Shown here: positions 1-5,704 of the stretch, in pieces
Position numbering within the stretch: the first letter of the stretch is position 1
Layout of the letters: each line of letters opens with the position of its first letter
From: Thermoflexus sp.
GTDB lineage: Bacteria; Chloroflexota; Anaerolineae; Thermoflexales; Thermoflexaceae
DNA: 5,792 nt
Assembly (NCBI RefSeq): GCF_034432235.1
Contig: NZ_DAOUCJ010000121.1
Span: forward strand, 1-5,792
Direction: 5' to 3'
Notes under the pieces: generated by a model
What the model was told of the DNA's origin: nothing
Seen by the model: only the letters and a program-made list of their open reading frames with translations
Databases searched by the model: none
Position numbers and translations under genes: made by a program

Positions 1-1
1 G

Positions 2-367
2 CTGCTGGCCCGCGTGGAAGCGATCCTGCGGCGGGTGCGCCAGGCCGCCCCTGCGGCATCGCCGATCCTGGAGATCGGGAACGGCGCCCTGGTGATCGAC
101 CGGGAACGGCGGCAGGTGAGATTCCAGGGCCAACCCCTGGATCTCTCCCCCATCGAATACACGCTCCTGGTTTATCTGGCCGAACGGGCCGGGCGAGTGG
201 TCTCTATCGACGAGCTGCTGACCGCCATCTGGGGGGGGACCCAGGAGGGATCGCTGCAGGCCCTCCGCTGGTATATCTGGAACCTCCGCCAGAAGATGGA
301 AGCCAACCCCAAGCGTCCGCGCTGGATCCAGACGGTGCGTCGGTATGGCTATCGTCTGAACCCATGA
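2..367 (+). CDS. Response regulator, OmpR/PhoB-type winged-helix DNA-binding C-terminus (5' partial)
   Basis: This is the DNA-binding output domain of a two-component response regulator; 121 residues are visible. The frame is open to the window edge and begins LLARVEAILRR, the usual end of the receiver domain's last helix and linker in OmpR-family regulators. The GTG at 14 is therefore an internal Val codon, not a start. The winged helix covers about residues 27-121. It shows the family pattern: an N-terminal beta sheet (GALVIDRERRQVRF), the LSPIEYTLLVYLA helix, GRVVSIDELLTAIWG, a recognition helix around SLQALRWYIWNLRQKM, and the wing ending TVRRYGYRL. The receiver domain with the phosphorylated Asp lies upstream, outside the window. 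A partner histidine kinase is not visible. The gene ends with TGA and converges on the ATPase gene 80 bases away. Target genes cannot be told from the sequence. Confidence 0.93.
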   Translation: MLARVEAILRRVRQAAPAASPILEIGNGALVIDRERRQVRFQGQPLDLSPIEYTLLVYLAERAGRVVSIDELLTAIWGGTQEGSLQALRWYIWNLRQKMEANPKRPRWIQTVRRYGYRLNP

Positions 368-420
368 GCGGGCGGCTCCATCCCCGGGGCGCAGGGGTAG
401 GGATCACCGCTCATCCTGGG

Positions 421-439
421 AGGCCGGATCCATGGGCCT
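421..439 (+). terminator. Weak candidate terminator hairpin between convergent genes
   Basis: A 5-bp perfect stem AGGCC/GGCCT (421-425 with 435-439) closes a 9-base loop and can be lengthened by two G-U pairs. On the plus strand it is followed by only two T residues before C-rich sequence. It lies in the 80-base gap between the convergent response regulator and ATPase genes, where a terminator would be expected. The stem is short and the U tract poor, so this is a weak call. Confidence 0.25.
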
Positions 440-447
440 TTCCCGCC

Positions 448-1701
448 TCACTGTTCCCCCAGCAGGGGAAGCAGAATGGGATGAACATCGCACCATGGCT
501 CCCCATCGCTGTATTCCAGAAGGCTCAGGTTGGCCAGGAACTCCCGGGTGCGCTCGTTGTTGATAAAGGTCCGCGTGCGGTGGTAGCGCAGCAGCTCCCC
601 GTAGTCCTCCGGCCGCAGGGTCCCCCGATAGTCGTTCTGCAGCTGGATCACAGCGTTGCGCATCTCGGGGAGGCCGATCCGATCCTGGCCGGCGGCGAGC
701 CCATGCAGGATCGCCGACTGGACCAGCTGGATCAGCGTGAGGGGGATCCCGCCGCTCATCCGAACGGCCAAATCAATCGCCTCCGGATCGATGAGATAGG
801 GCTCCACCCGGCGCTCCACGATCTCCCGCATCACCTGGTGCCCTTCAGGCCGCAGCTGGCCATGGCGATCGTAGACCATCACGTTGGGGACGATGAACCG
901 CTCGCTGAAGTGGCTGCGGATCTGAAGGAACTCGCGGGCATAACGCAGGGCGATGGGGAAGGTGAACAGGATATGCGCGCGCAGCTCCGCCAGCAGGGCG
1001 GCATGGTTCAGGAAAAGCCCCATGGCCCGCTCGAAAGAGAGCTTATCCAGATCCTCCACCACCACCAGGACAGGTCGGCGGGCGTTGGAGCGGATTTCCT
1101 CGATCAGCCGGTTGGTTCGGGAGACCAGCTCGAAGAGCCGCAGCTCCGCCCGTTCCCGGACCATCCGCCGGGTGCTGCTCTCGGTCTTGACCCGCCCTTC
1201 AAGCTTCAGGGCCAGGAGGTTGAGGGCCGCTTCGGCGGAGGTTTCGCGTGAGGGGCTGACCATCTCCTCCTCCACAATCTCGTGGGTCAACCAGCGGTAA
1301 AGGTCCTCCAGCATTCCCACCCCTACCAGGCCCCGCTTGCGGCCTTTCAGGATGCGTTCATCGGTGGCCTGCTGGAGCAGGCGCAGGGCGATGGCCAGGA
1401 TGAGATCCACATAGGTAAGGTCCGTGAGGTTCAGGATCTCCAGAACCGAGAAGTGCACAATGAAGAAGCGCCCCTTCAGAAGGCCTGTCAGGCGGTTGAG
1501 CTCGGTGCTCTTGCCGCTCCCCCGGTGGCCGGAGAAGAGCACCTTCACCGGCTCGTCCATCGCCTCCAGATAGGCCTTCAGCTCCTGGGTGGGGACGTCG
1601 GGGCGCTCCACGTAATATGCGGCCAGGGCCCGCCCGGATAACGGAACCCGGGGATCGAAGAGATTCAACGCCTCTTTCAATGTGCGCGCACGAACCGCCA
1701 T
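448..1701 (-). CDS. P-loop ATPase, AAA/STAND-like, with C-terminal winged-helix-like region
   Basis: This is a predicted cytoplasmic NTPase of 417 residues with no signal peptide or membrane segment. Walker A is GHRGSGKST at residues 58-66 and Walker B is VLVVVEDLDK at about 211-220, with acidic residues E216, D217 and D219. ILFTFPIAL (244-252) follows, where a sensor-1 strand would lie. MSGGIPLTLIQLV (about 315-327) resembles the sensor-2/lid helix motif (SGGxPxxL) of Orc/Cdc6-like and STAND ATPases. The last 40 residues, with LLEYSDGEPWCDVHPILLPLL, look like a small winged helix in which an acidic, aromatic hairpin precedes DVHP. A helical, charged insert (about 115-205) separates the Walker motifs. 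No effector domain such as nuclease, TIR or protease is fused, so it may act on a partner. The ATG at 1701 has a GGAGG four bases upstream. It is the last gene of a probable three-gene minus-strand operon. The exact family and substrate are unknown. Confidence 0.85.
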   Translation of the reverse strand: MAVRARTLKEALNLFDPRVPLSGRALAAYYVERPDVPTQELKAYLEAMDEPVKVLFSGHRGSGKSTELNRLTGLLKGRFFIVHFSVLEILNLTDLTYVDLILAIALRLLQQATDERILKGRKRGLVGVGMLEDLYRWLTHEIVEEEMVSPSRETSAEAALNLLALKLEGRVKTESSTRRMVRERAELRLFELVSRTNRLIEEIRSNARRPVLVVVEDLDKLSFERAMGLFLNHAALLAELRAHILFTFPIALRYAREFLQIRSHFSERFIVPNVMVYDRHGQLRPEGHQVMREIVERRVEPYLIDPEAIDLAVRMSGGIPLTLIQLVQSAILHGLAAGQDRIGLPEMRNAVIQLQNDYRGTLRPEDYGELLRYHRTRTFINNERTREFLANLSLLEYSDGEPWCDVHPILLPLLGEQ

Positions 1702-1755
1702 AGGCCCTCCCAGAGGATGATCATGCCATGCAGACAGCCGAACGGGCGATCCCTC

Positions 1756-1784
1756 CTTCCTGTGGCCCGCTGAGCCGCAGGAAG
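1756..1784. other. Strong hairpin in the intergenic gap before the ATPase gene
   Basis: Bases 1756-1766 pair with 1774-1784 around a 7-base loop, giving an 11-bp stem with one non-Watson-Crick position. As plus-strand RNA that position is a G-U wobble; as minus-strand RNA, the direction of the flanking genes, it is a C-A mismatch. In the minus direction a run of five T lies before the hairpin, just after the stop of the zinc-ribbon gene, and no T run follows. It is therefore not a canonical intrinsic terminator for the operon. It could be a processing or stability element, or an attenuator between the zinc-ribbon and ATPase cistrons. The structure is visible in the sequence; the role is a guess. 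Confidence 0.5.
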
Positions 1785-1792
1785 AAAAAGCG

Positions 1793-2320
1793 CTACTGGG
1801 CGAGGAAGATCTCCGTGCCGCAATAGGGGCAGCGGATCACCCCTCTCCCGGCCAGCTCCAGCGCCCCACCGCAGTTGGGACATTTGCCGGCGTCCCGCAA
1901 AGCCGCCGCCTCGACCGAATATAGCAAGCCCTCCGACCAGTTGATGTATCCGGAGAAAAGCCCCATGTGCACCAGATCGTAGATCCACGCCCGCACCTGA
2001 TCCCGGGTCGCCCGCAGCTCTAAGGCGATGTCTGAAAGCGCGACTTTCCCCCGCGCCTGGATCATCCCCAGAAGCCGGCGCTGCTTCTCGGCCACCTCCG
2101 CCTCCCGGGCCTCCACGCCTCCCCGCCGCCATAAATAGATCCCCGCAATGAGCAGAGGCGAGAACACCAGAAAGATCAGGAAAGCCCCCAGCGCGAAGCC
2201 TCCAGGCGTCAGCTCCGCCCGAACCCGCTGGATGGCCAGGAAGCCGAGGAAGGCCATCTCCAGGAAGACGCTGGCGCCGATCATCAGGATCCCAAGGGTC
2301 TGCATGGTGCGTGGATGCAT
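1793..2320 (-). CDS. Two-helix membrane protein with winged-helix-like domain and C-terminal zinc ribbon
   Basis: The predicted product has 175 residues. Two hydrophobic segments (about 8-30 and 41-64) form a hairpin in the membrane. A charged helix (about 68-83) leads into a winged-helix/PCI-like domain at about 80-137, with RLLGMIQARGKVALSDIAL, then RDQVRAWIYDLVHMGLFSGY and a wing ending in EGLLYS. A zinc ribbon closes the protein, with CPNC at 147-150 and CPYC at 164-167. The start at 2320 is preferred because AGGGGGA lies eight bases upstream. A longer form from a GTG at 2383 would add 21 unconvincing residues and abut the previous gene's stop. The gene follows the DUF2207 gene by 66 bases. 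Such domain order is seen in uncharacterised bacterial and archaeal proteins. The cytoplasmic part may bind nucleic acid or a protein partner, possibly the ATPase encoded next; this is inference. Confidence 0.85.
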   Translation of the reverse strand: MHPRTMQTLGILMIGASVFLEMAFLGFLAIQRVRAELTPGGFALGAFLIFLVFSPLLIAGIYLWRRGGVEAREAEVAEKQRRLLGMIQARGKVALSDIALELRATRDQVRAWIYDLVHMGLFSGYINWSEGLLYSVEAAALRDAGKCPNCGGALELAGRGVIRCPYCGTEIFLAQ

Positions 2321-2386
2321 GCGGCTTCCCCCTTTCGGATGAAAATCGATAGTCGATGGATGGCTCCGCCATCCGCCCGCCACGGA

Positions 2387-4225
2387 TTATCCGAACCCGC
2401 TCCGGCCCCCTCCGCCACCCCCGCCGCCGAAGCTCCCGCCGCCGCTCCAGCGCCCGCCGCCTCCCCGATCCGAAGGCGGACGGCTGACAAACGTATCCGC
2501 GGCGACGTTGAGCATGCTCGTCAGGCTCTCGGCAAAGGCGTTCAAACCGCCGGTCAGGGCGCTCGCCGCATCGTCCAGCGAGGGAACCCCCAGCCCCCCC
2601 GGAGCGGGAGCGGGCGCGGCATGGCCCGGGATCCTCCCCGGCGCGGAAGCGGAGCGCGGATCGATCCACGGACGATACCATGGCGGCGGCGGAAGATCGG
2701 GGGCCAGCTCCTGCCACTGCCGCAGGAACCGACGCTCCAACCCGAAAGCGATCGCATAAGGAATATAGGCTTCCAGCCGCGCCCGCGCCTCCTCCGGCGC
2801 CATCTGCTGAAGCCGGCGCAATCCCTGAGCGAAGGCCCGCCAGCGGGCGGCCAGCTCCGCGCCTTTCCGGGTTTTCCGGGGCATGTGGGGAGCGATCAGC
2901 AACCACGCGAGGGCCGTTCCCCCCAACCCCACGACGACCGCCCACATCCCCCAGAGCCCATGGCCGCTCCAGTTTCCCGCGGCGATGCCCGCCAGCACCG
3001 CCAGGGCGCCGAACGCGAAGGCCAGGAACTGATAGCCGCCCCGCACCCGATCGGGGCGGCCGGCAAACCAGCCCGCCTGGGCGACCGCCCGATATAGCGC
3101 CGCTTCGATCTCCGGCAGGCGATCGGCGAAGCGATAGCGAAGCTCCCCCATACGGCGGACCGAGTTTCCGTTGAAAAGGGCGCGCAGCAAAACCACCTCA
3201 AAGGGCCGCAGATCCCTTTCCTGTCCGGTCCGCCGAAGGACGAAATCCCGGCGAAAGCCTTCGCGGACCTCCTCGATCGTCAACACCCCTCGCCGGGCCA
3301 GATCCACCACCGTCGCCATGATGTCCCGCAGATCCGCCCGCTCGTCCAGCAGCACGCCCACCATCGCCGGGGGATCGGCAGAAGGTGGCTCGGCGAGCGA
3401 ATCTGGCACGATCCCGACATAAGGATCCCGCCCCCGCGCTGCCCACAGCGTTAGGGCCAGGGCCGGCCCGCCGATCAGCAGCAGCACCCCCAGGGCCAGC
3501 AGTCCCAGGTTATACAGGGGCAGGCGGTCCTCCTGGACCTGCCAGGCCGGGGGCTCGGGGGGCAGGATGCCATGGGGGAACTGGACCCGGATCTCGAAGG
3601 ACTCATCCGGCTGGAGAGGGCGTCGGGCCTGGAAGCGCACAGTCCGACCCCCTTCCAGGATCTCCCCATCCGCCGGGCCATAGGCGGCGACCTGCTGGGC
3701 CGGCGCCCCGGGGGGCAGGATCACCGTGACCGTGCTATGGCGGATCTCATATGCATGCTCAGCGGGAAGTGGATTCCACCACAGCTGATCCCCCTCCGGA
3801 TATCGCCGGATCGCGCCCCGGACCTGATAGCGCAGATGGAACGTCCGGACCGCGTTTGTGGTGGGCGGGAAAAACCACCGCACGGTGATCCCCTCGCGGC
3901 TTTCCTCCACCTCATAGGTGAACGGCTGGCCGGAAGACGCACGGCGATAGATCGCCTCATCCTCCCGGAGATCCAGGATGGTGATCCCCTCCGTGCGCCG
4001 GAGGGGGATCTCCCGGAACCCCCGGCGGAACGTCCCGTTGAAACGGATCGTTTGATGCTCGGTGATCTCCATCGTGCCGTCCAAGTGCACGCGGATCTCC
4101 ACATCGAAGCGCTCCGCGACGGCCGCGGCAGATTGGGCTTGGAGAGCCGGTGCAAAGCCACCCCAGAGGCCGAGCCCGAGGAACAGCGCGATGCTCCATC
4201 GGATCCATCGCTTCGTGCTCTTCAT
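2387..4225 (-). CDS. DUF2207 family membrane protein with glycine-rich C-terminal tail
   Basis: The product has 612 residues. Residues 1-30 are a signal peptide: basic start, hydrophobic core, and ALQA before a likely signal peptidase I cut. The DUF2207 extracytoplasmic domain (about 36-220) is beta-rich and includes VHLDGTMEITEHQTIRF, the RGFREIPL motif and the QLWWNPLP loop. A transmembrane helix follows (about 236-262), then a cytoplasmic region with RADLRDIMATVVDLARRGVL, typical of the family. Two further membrane segments (about 398-416 and 424-445) precede a helical region beginning TRKGAELAARWRAFAQGL. The end is a low-complexity tail (about 587-612) of Gly runs with W and F, as in many DUF2207 and TPM-domain proteins. 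Start ATG 4225 has GAGG seven bases upstream. It is the first gene of the likely operon. Family function is unknown; elsewhere DUF2207 genes often sit near lemA, which is not in this window. Confidence 0.93.
   Translation of the reverse strand: MKSTKRWIRWSIALFLGLGLWGGFAPALQAQSAAAVAERFDVEIRVHLDGTMEITEHQTIRFNGTFRRGFREIPLRRTEGITILDLREDEAIYRRASSGQPFTYEVEESREGITVRWFFPPTTNAVRTFHLRYQVRGAIRRYPEGDQLWWNPLPAEHAYEIRHSTVTVILPPGAPAQQVAAYGPADGEILEGGRTVRFQARRPLQPDESFEIRVQFPHGILPPEPPAWQVQEDRLPLYNLGLLALGVLLLIGGPALALTLWAARGRDPYVGIVPDSLAEPPSADPPAMVGVLLDERADLRDIMATVVDLARRGVLTIEEVREGFRRDFVLRRTGQERDLRPFEVVLLRALFNGNSVRRMGELRYRFADRLPEIEAALYRAVAQAGWFAGRPDRVRGGYQFLAFAFGALAVLAGIAAGNWSGHGLWGMWAVVVGLGGTALAWLLIAPHMPRKTRKGAELAARWRAFAQGLRRLQQMAPEEARARLEAYIPYAIAFGLERRFLRQWQELAPDLPPPPWYRPWIDPRSASAPGRIPGHAAPAPAPGGLGVPSLDDAASALTGGLNAFAESLTSMLNVAADTFVSRPPSDRGGGGRWSGGGSFGGGGGGGGRSGFG
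3983..4010. repeat. Inverted repeat inside the DUF2207 coding region
   Basis: GATCCCCTCCG (3983-3993) and CGGAGGGGGATC (3999-4010) are inverted copies with a single extra G and a 5-base spacer. In the gene's mRNA this forms an 11-bp GC-rich hairpin with one bulged base, about 220 bases into the coding region (residues roughly 72-81). It may be a by-product of GC-rich codons and frequent GATC, or may influence translation or RNA stability. Confidence 0.4.
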
Positions 4226-4323
4226 GGGAGGTCCTCACGCCATCGTTGATCCCAATGGGTATTTGGGCGAAGAGGTCATCGTGCCCCCGGATTGGAGTCG
4301 ACCGCATGGGTTAGGTCTGAAGG

Positions 4324-4486
4324 GACCATTCCGGCTTGATTGTAACCGGAGTCGGGGATTTCGGGTGGCTCTTCCCCGCAACCCGTGTCATGACGGACAT
4401 CCCGACGGCATCTAAACCAAAACGGTCACGGGGAGAAGAGATGGCCGTAGAGGTCGCGCAACAGGTGAAACCTAAATTAGAATGGT
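4324..4486. repeat. Three diverged copies of a motif of about 17 bases
   Basis: Copy 1 is GACCATTCCGGCTTGAT on the plus strand (4324-4340). Copy 2 is GACCGTTTTGGTTTAGAT on the minus strand (4427 down to 4410). Copy 3 is ACCATTCTAATTTAGG on the minus strand (4486 down to 4471). Aligned from ACC, the copies share ACC-TT----TT, and nearly all differences are transitions (A/G or C/T). Copies 2 and 3 are direct repeats 59 bases apart; copy 1 is inverted relative to them. Multiple short repeats are typical of IS21-family ends and also of regulator binding arrays; no transposase is present. Spotted by eye, so significance is untested. Confidence 0.35.
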
Positions 4487-4623
4487 GGGTGAGATAGAGG
4501 TTACCCATCAACCGCGCAACTCCCAATCCTGCAAAAGAGGGCCGGCTTTCCTGCTGATCGCTCCAAAGATCGAGCAACGCCCTCCTGGCACGAGCCGTCG
4601 GTTCCTGATCGCGAGATGACCCG

Positions 4624-4630
4624 AAGGTGG
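4624..4630 (+). promoter_or_regulatory. Ribosome binding site deciding the start of the thioredoxin gene
   Basis: AAGGTGG lies five bases before ATG 4636 and matches part of the anti-Shine-Dalgarno complement. A GTG at 4627 in the same frame falls inside this site, so the longer start is unlikely. Confidence 0.6.
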
Positions 4631-4635
4631 ATCCC

Positions 4636-5181
4636 ATGCCGAAATCGTGGGCCGTGGGGATCATTGGGATGGTGGTGATCGGCGGCGTCTGGCTAGTGGC
4701 GAGTCGGGTGCGCGAGGTCGGGCTCCCTATCCGGGAGGCCCCGCAGCCCGGTTATCGCGCCCCGGGGTTCTCGCTGCGCACCCTGGAGGGAGAAACCCTC
4801 TCCATCGGGGATCTGCGAGGGCGGGCGGTGATCCTGAACTTCTGGGCGACCTGGTGCCCGCCATGTCGGGCAGAGATGCCGGCCTTCCAGCGCCTCTACG
4901 CCCGCTACCGGGACCGGGGGCTGGTGGTGCTGGGCGTCAACGCGACGTCAGGGGATGATCGGGCCGCCGTGCTCGCTTTCCGGCAACAGTATGGCCTGAC
5001 CTTTCCGATCCTGCTGGACGAAGCCGGCCAGGTGCAGCAGCGCTACCGGATCACCGCGCTTCCCACCACGTTCTTCATTGATCCCCAGGGGATCATCCGG
5101 GATGTCGTGATCGGTGGCCCCCTCAGCGAAGCGGCGATGGAAGCCCGTCTTTCTGATCTCCTTCCATCCGGAACCCCATGA
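4636..5181 (+). CDS. TlpA/ResA-like membrane-anchored thiol-disulfide oxidoreductase
   Basis: The product has 181 residues. An N-terminal hydrophobic helix (about 6-23) with no obvious lipobox or signal cleavage site anchors it, leaving the thioredoxin fold outside the cytoplasm. The fold runs from about residue 41 (APGFSLRTLEGETLSIGDL) to the end. The active site is WCPPC at 73-77 in the context LNFWATWCPPCRAEMP, and the cis-proline loop is ALPTTFFID with P143. Both catalytic cysteines are present, so it should be redox-active. Family members reduce or exchange disulfides in exported proteins, for example apocytochrome c or copper-site proteins. No cytochrome maturation genes are visible, so the substrate is open. 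The next gene overlaps by four bases (ATGA), indicating translational coupling. Confidence 0.95.
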   Translation: MPKSWAVGIIGMVVIGGVWLVASRVREVGLPIREAPQPGYRAPGFSLRTLEGETLSIGDLRGRAVILNFWATWCPPCRAEMPAFQRLYARYRDRGLVVLGVNATSGDDRAAVLAFRQQYGLTFPILLDEAGQVQQRYRITALPTTFFIDPQGIIRDVVIGGPLSEAAMEARLSDLLPSGTP

Positions 5182-5552
5182 TGCTCCCGGTTCTTCCCCT
5201 GGGTCCCCTGGCCTTACCGGTTCGGCCGCTCCTCCTCCTGCTGGGCCTGTGGCTCGGGCTGGCCTGGATCGAACGGGAGGGTCGTCTTTACGAAGCCGGG
5301 CTTACGCTCCTGGCATGGATCGTCTGGAACCGGGACCGTTCGACGCTGAAGGCCTCGGGGAGCGCTTTCCTGCTGGCGCTCACCCTTTACAGCGGGGTCC
5401 ATCTGATCGTCGAAGGCTTCCGGGCGGAGAGCCCCACGTGGCCGGGATTCCGCGTGCCGCAACTGCTGGCCTTCGCGGGCATGCGGATCGGAGAATGGGG
5501 GCTGGTCCGAACGGAGCGATCTGTATCTTCCATCCCGACCGGATCTGGCTGA
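5178..5552 (+). CDS. Small hydrophobic membrane protein, resembling a shortened Lgt (prolipoprotein diacylglyceryl transferase)
   Basis: The product has 124 residues and three or four membrane segments (about 16-32, 39-51, 62-79, possibly 91-101). Its start overlaps the thioredoxin gene's stop as ATGA, with a second ATG next to it and no strong ribosome site, so coupling is likely. The N-terminus, PLGPLALPVRPLLLLLGLWLG, resembles the start of Lgt (IGPL.. then a helix with GLWLG). RLYEAGLTLLAW resembles the HPTQLYEA segment, and YSGVHLIVEGFRAES resembles the YG.FRF.VEFFRE segment. The catalytic middle of Lgt, with the conserved Arg/Asn GR.GNF motif, is absent. Lgt is normally about 260 residues or more, so this is half size and probably not an active transferase. 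The last 12 residues (RSVSSIPTGSG) look unlike a natural end; a frameshift near 5510-5520 is possible. The Lgt link is by eye. Confidence 0.7.
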   Translation: MMLPVLPLGPLALPVRPLLLLLGLWLGLAWIEREGRLYEAGLTLLAWIVWNRDRSTLKASGSAFLLALTLYSGVHLIVEGFRAESPTWPGFRVPQLLAFAGMRIGEWGLVRTERSVSSIPTGSG

Positions 5553-5704
5553 TGTCGGGATCGTTCGGCTCGAACGGGAGGACTTGAGGATGGTTTTCTC
5601 TTACAGCCCCCTGGGCCTCGAGAAAGGAAGAGCCCCATAAGGCCTGCCCCCTGCGAACGGCTATCATCTTTATGAGCGCATTCCATCTTCACCGGAGGTG
5701 TCCG
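5553..5704. other. 152-base gap with a small hairpin and a possible short peptide
   Basis: CGTTCG and CGAACG (5562-5567 and 5571-5576) form a 6-bp hairpin with a 3-base loop just after the Lgt-like gene. No T run follows it directly, so it is not a good intrinsic terminator. A 16-codon frame (ATG 5590 to TAA 5638-5640) has GGGAGG eight bases upstream. TATCAT at 5662-5667 is a -10-like hexamer lying 37 bases before the next start codon, without a clear -35. None of these is secure. Confidence 0.3.
5694..5700 (+). promoter_or_regulatory. Strong Shine-Dalgarno site for the last gene
   Basis: GGAGGTG is a full match to the anti-Shine-Dalgarno complement, four bases before ATG 5705. It is the best ribosome site in the window and supports the start of an otherwise unrecognised partial gene. 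Confidence 0.7.

Larger units (their letters stand above)
4226..4635. other. 410-base divergent intergenic region without a convincing gene
   Basis: This region separates the start of the minus-strand DUF2207 gene from the start of the plus-strand thioredoxin gene, so promoters for both should lie here. I could not find a good pair of -35/-10 boxes. TAGAAT at 4478-4483 is a -10-like hexamer on the plus strand, without a matching -35. The stretch is more A/T-rich around 4410-4500 than the flanking genes and contains no GATC from 4252 to 4555, unlike most of the window. Three diverged copies of a short motif occur at 4324-4486. Reading frames through the area lack recognisable domains. It may carry remnants of an old insertion. 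Confidence 0.55.

Noticed and set aside
364..1251. 295-residue open frame on the plus strand
   Set aside because: It lies antisense to the ATPase gene, has no recognisable motif, and is explained by GC-rich codons that keep the opposite strand free of stops.
2400..2462. Low-complexity CCGCCGCC-rich stretch considered as a simple repeat
   Set aside because: It encodes the Gly-rich tail typical of DUF2207 proteins, so it is coding sequence and not an independent repeat element.
1677..2945. 422-residue open frame on the minus strand
   Set aside because: It crosses the ends of three well-supported genes in another frame and reads as Arg/Gly-rich nonsense; the zinc-ribbon and DUF2207 frames carry the real domains.
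2315..3097. 260-residue plus-strand frame opposite the DUF2207 C-terminus
   Set aside because: Its composition is Pro/Arg/Ala-rich low complexity, the reverse image of the Gly-rich tail, with no domain or ribosome site.
3572..4249. 225-residue plus-strand frame opposite the DUF2207 N-terminus
   Set aside because: It is antisense to the signal peptide and DUF2207 domain and has no family resemblance.
4627..4635. GTG start nine bases upstream for the thioredoxin gene
   Set aside because: The codon overlaps the Shine-Dalgarno sequence that serves ATG 4636.
4311..4664. 117-residue minus-strand frame across the divergent intergenic region
   Set aside because: It would start inside the thioredoxin gene, has no ribosome site or known motif, and its Ser/Thr-rich composition is unlike real genes here. 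A decayed transposase was considered but no catalytic signature is visible.
5662..5667. TATCAT as a promoter -10 box for the last gene
   Set aside because: The spacing to the start is reasonable, but no -35-like hexamer lies 16-18 bases upstream, so I do not call a promoter.
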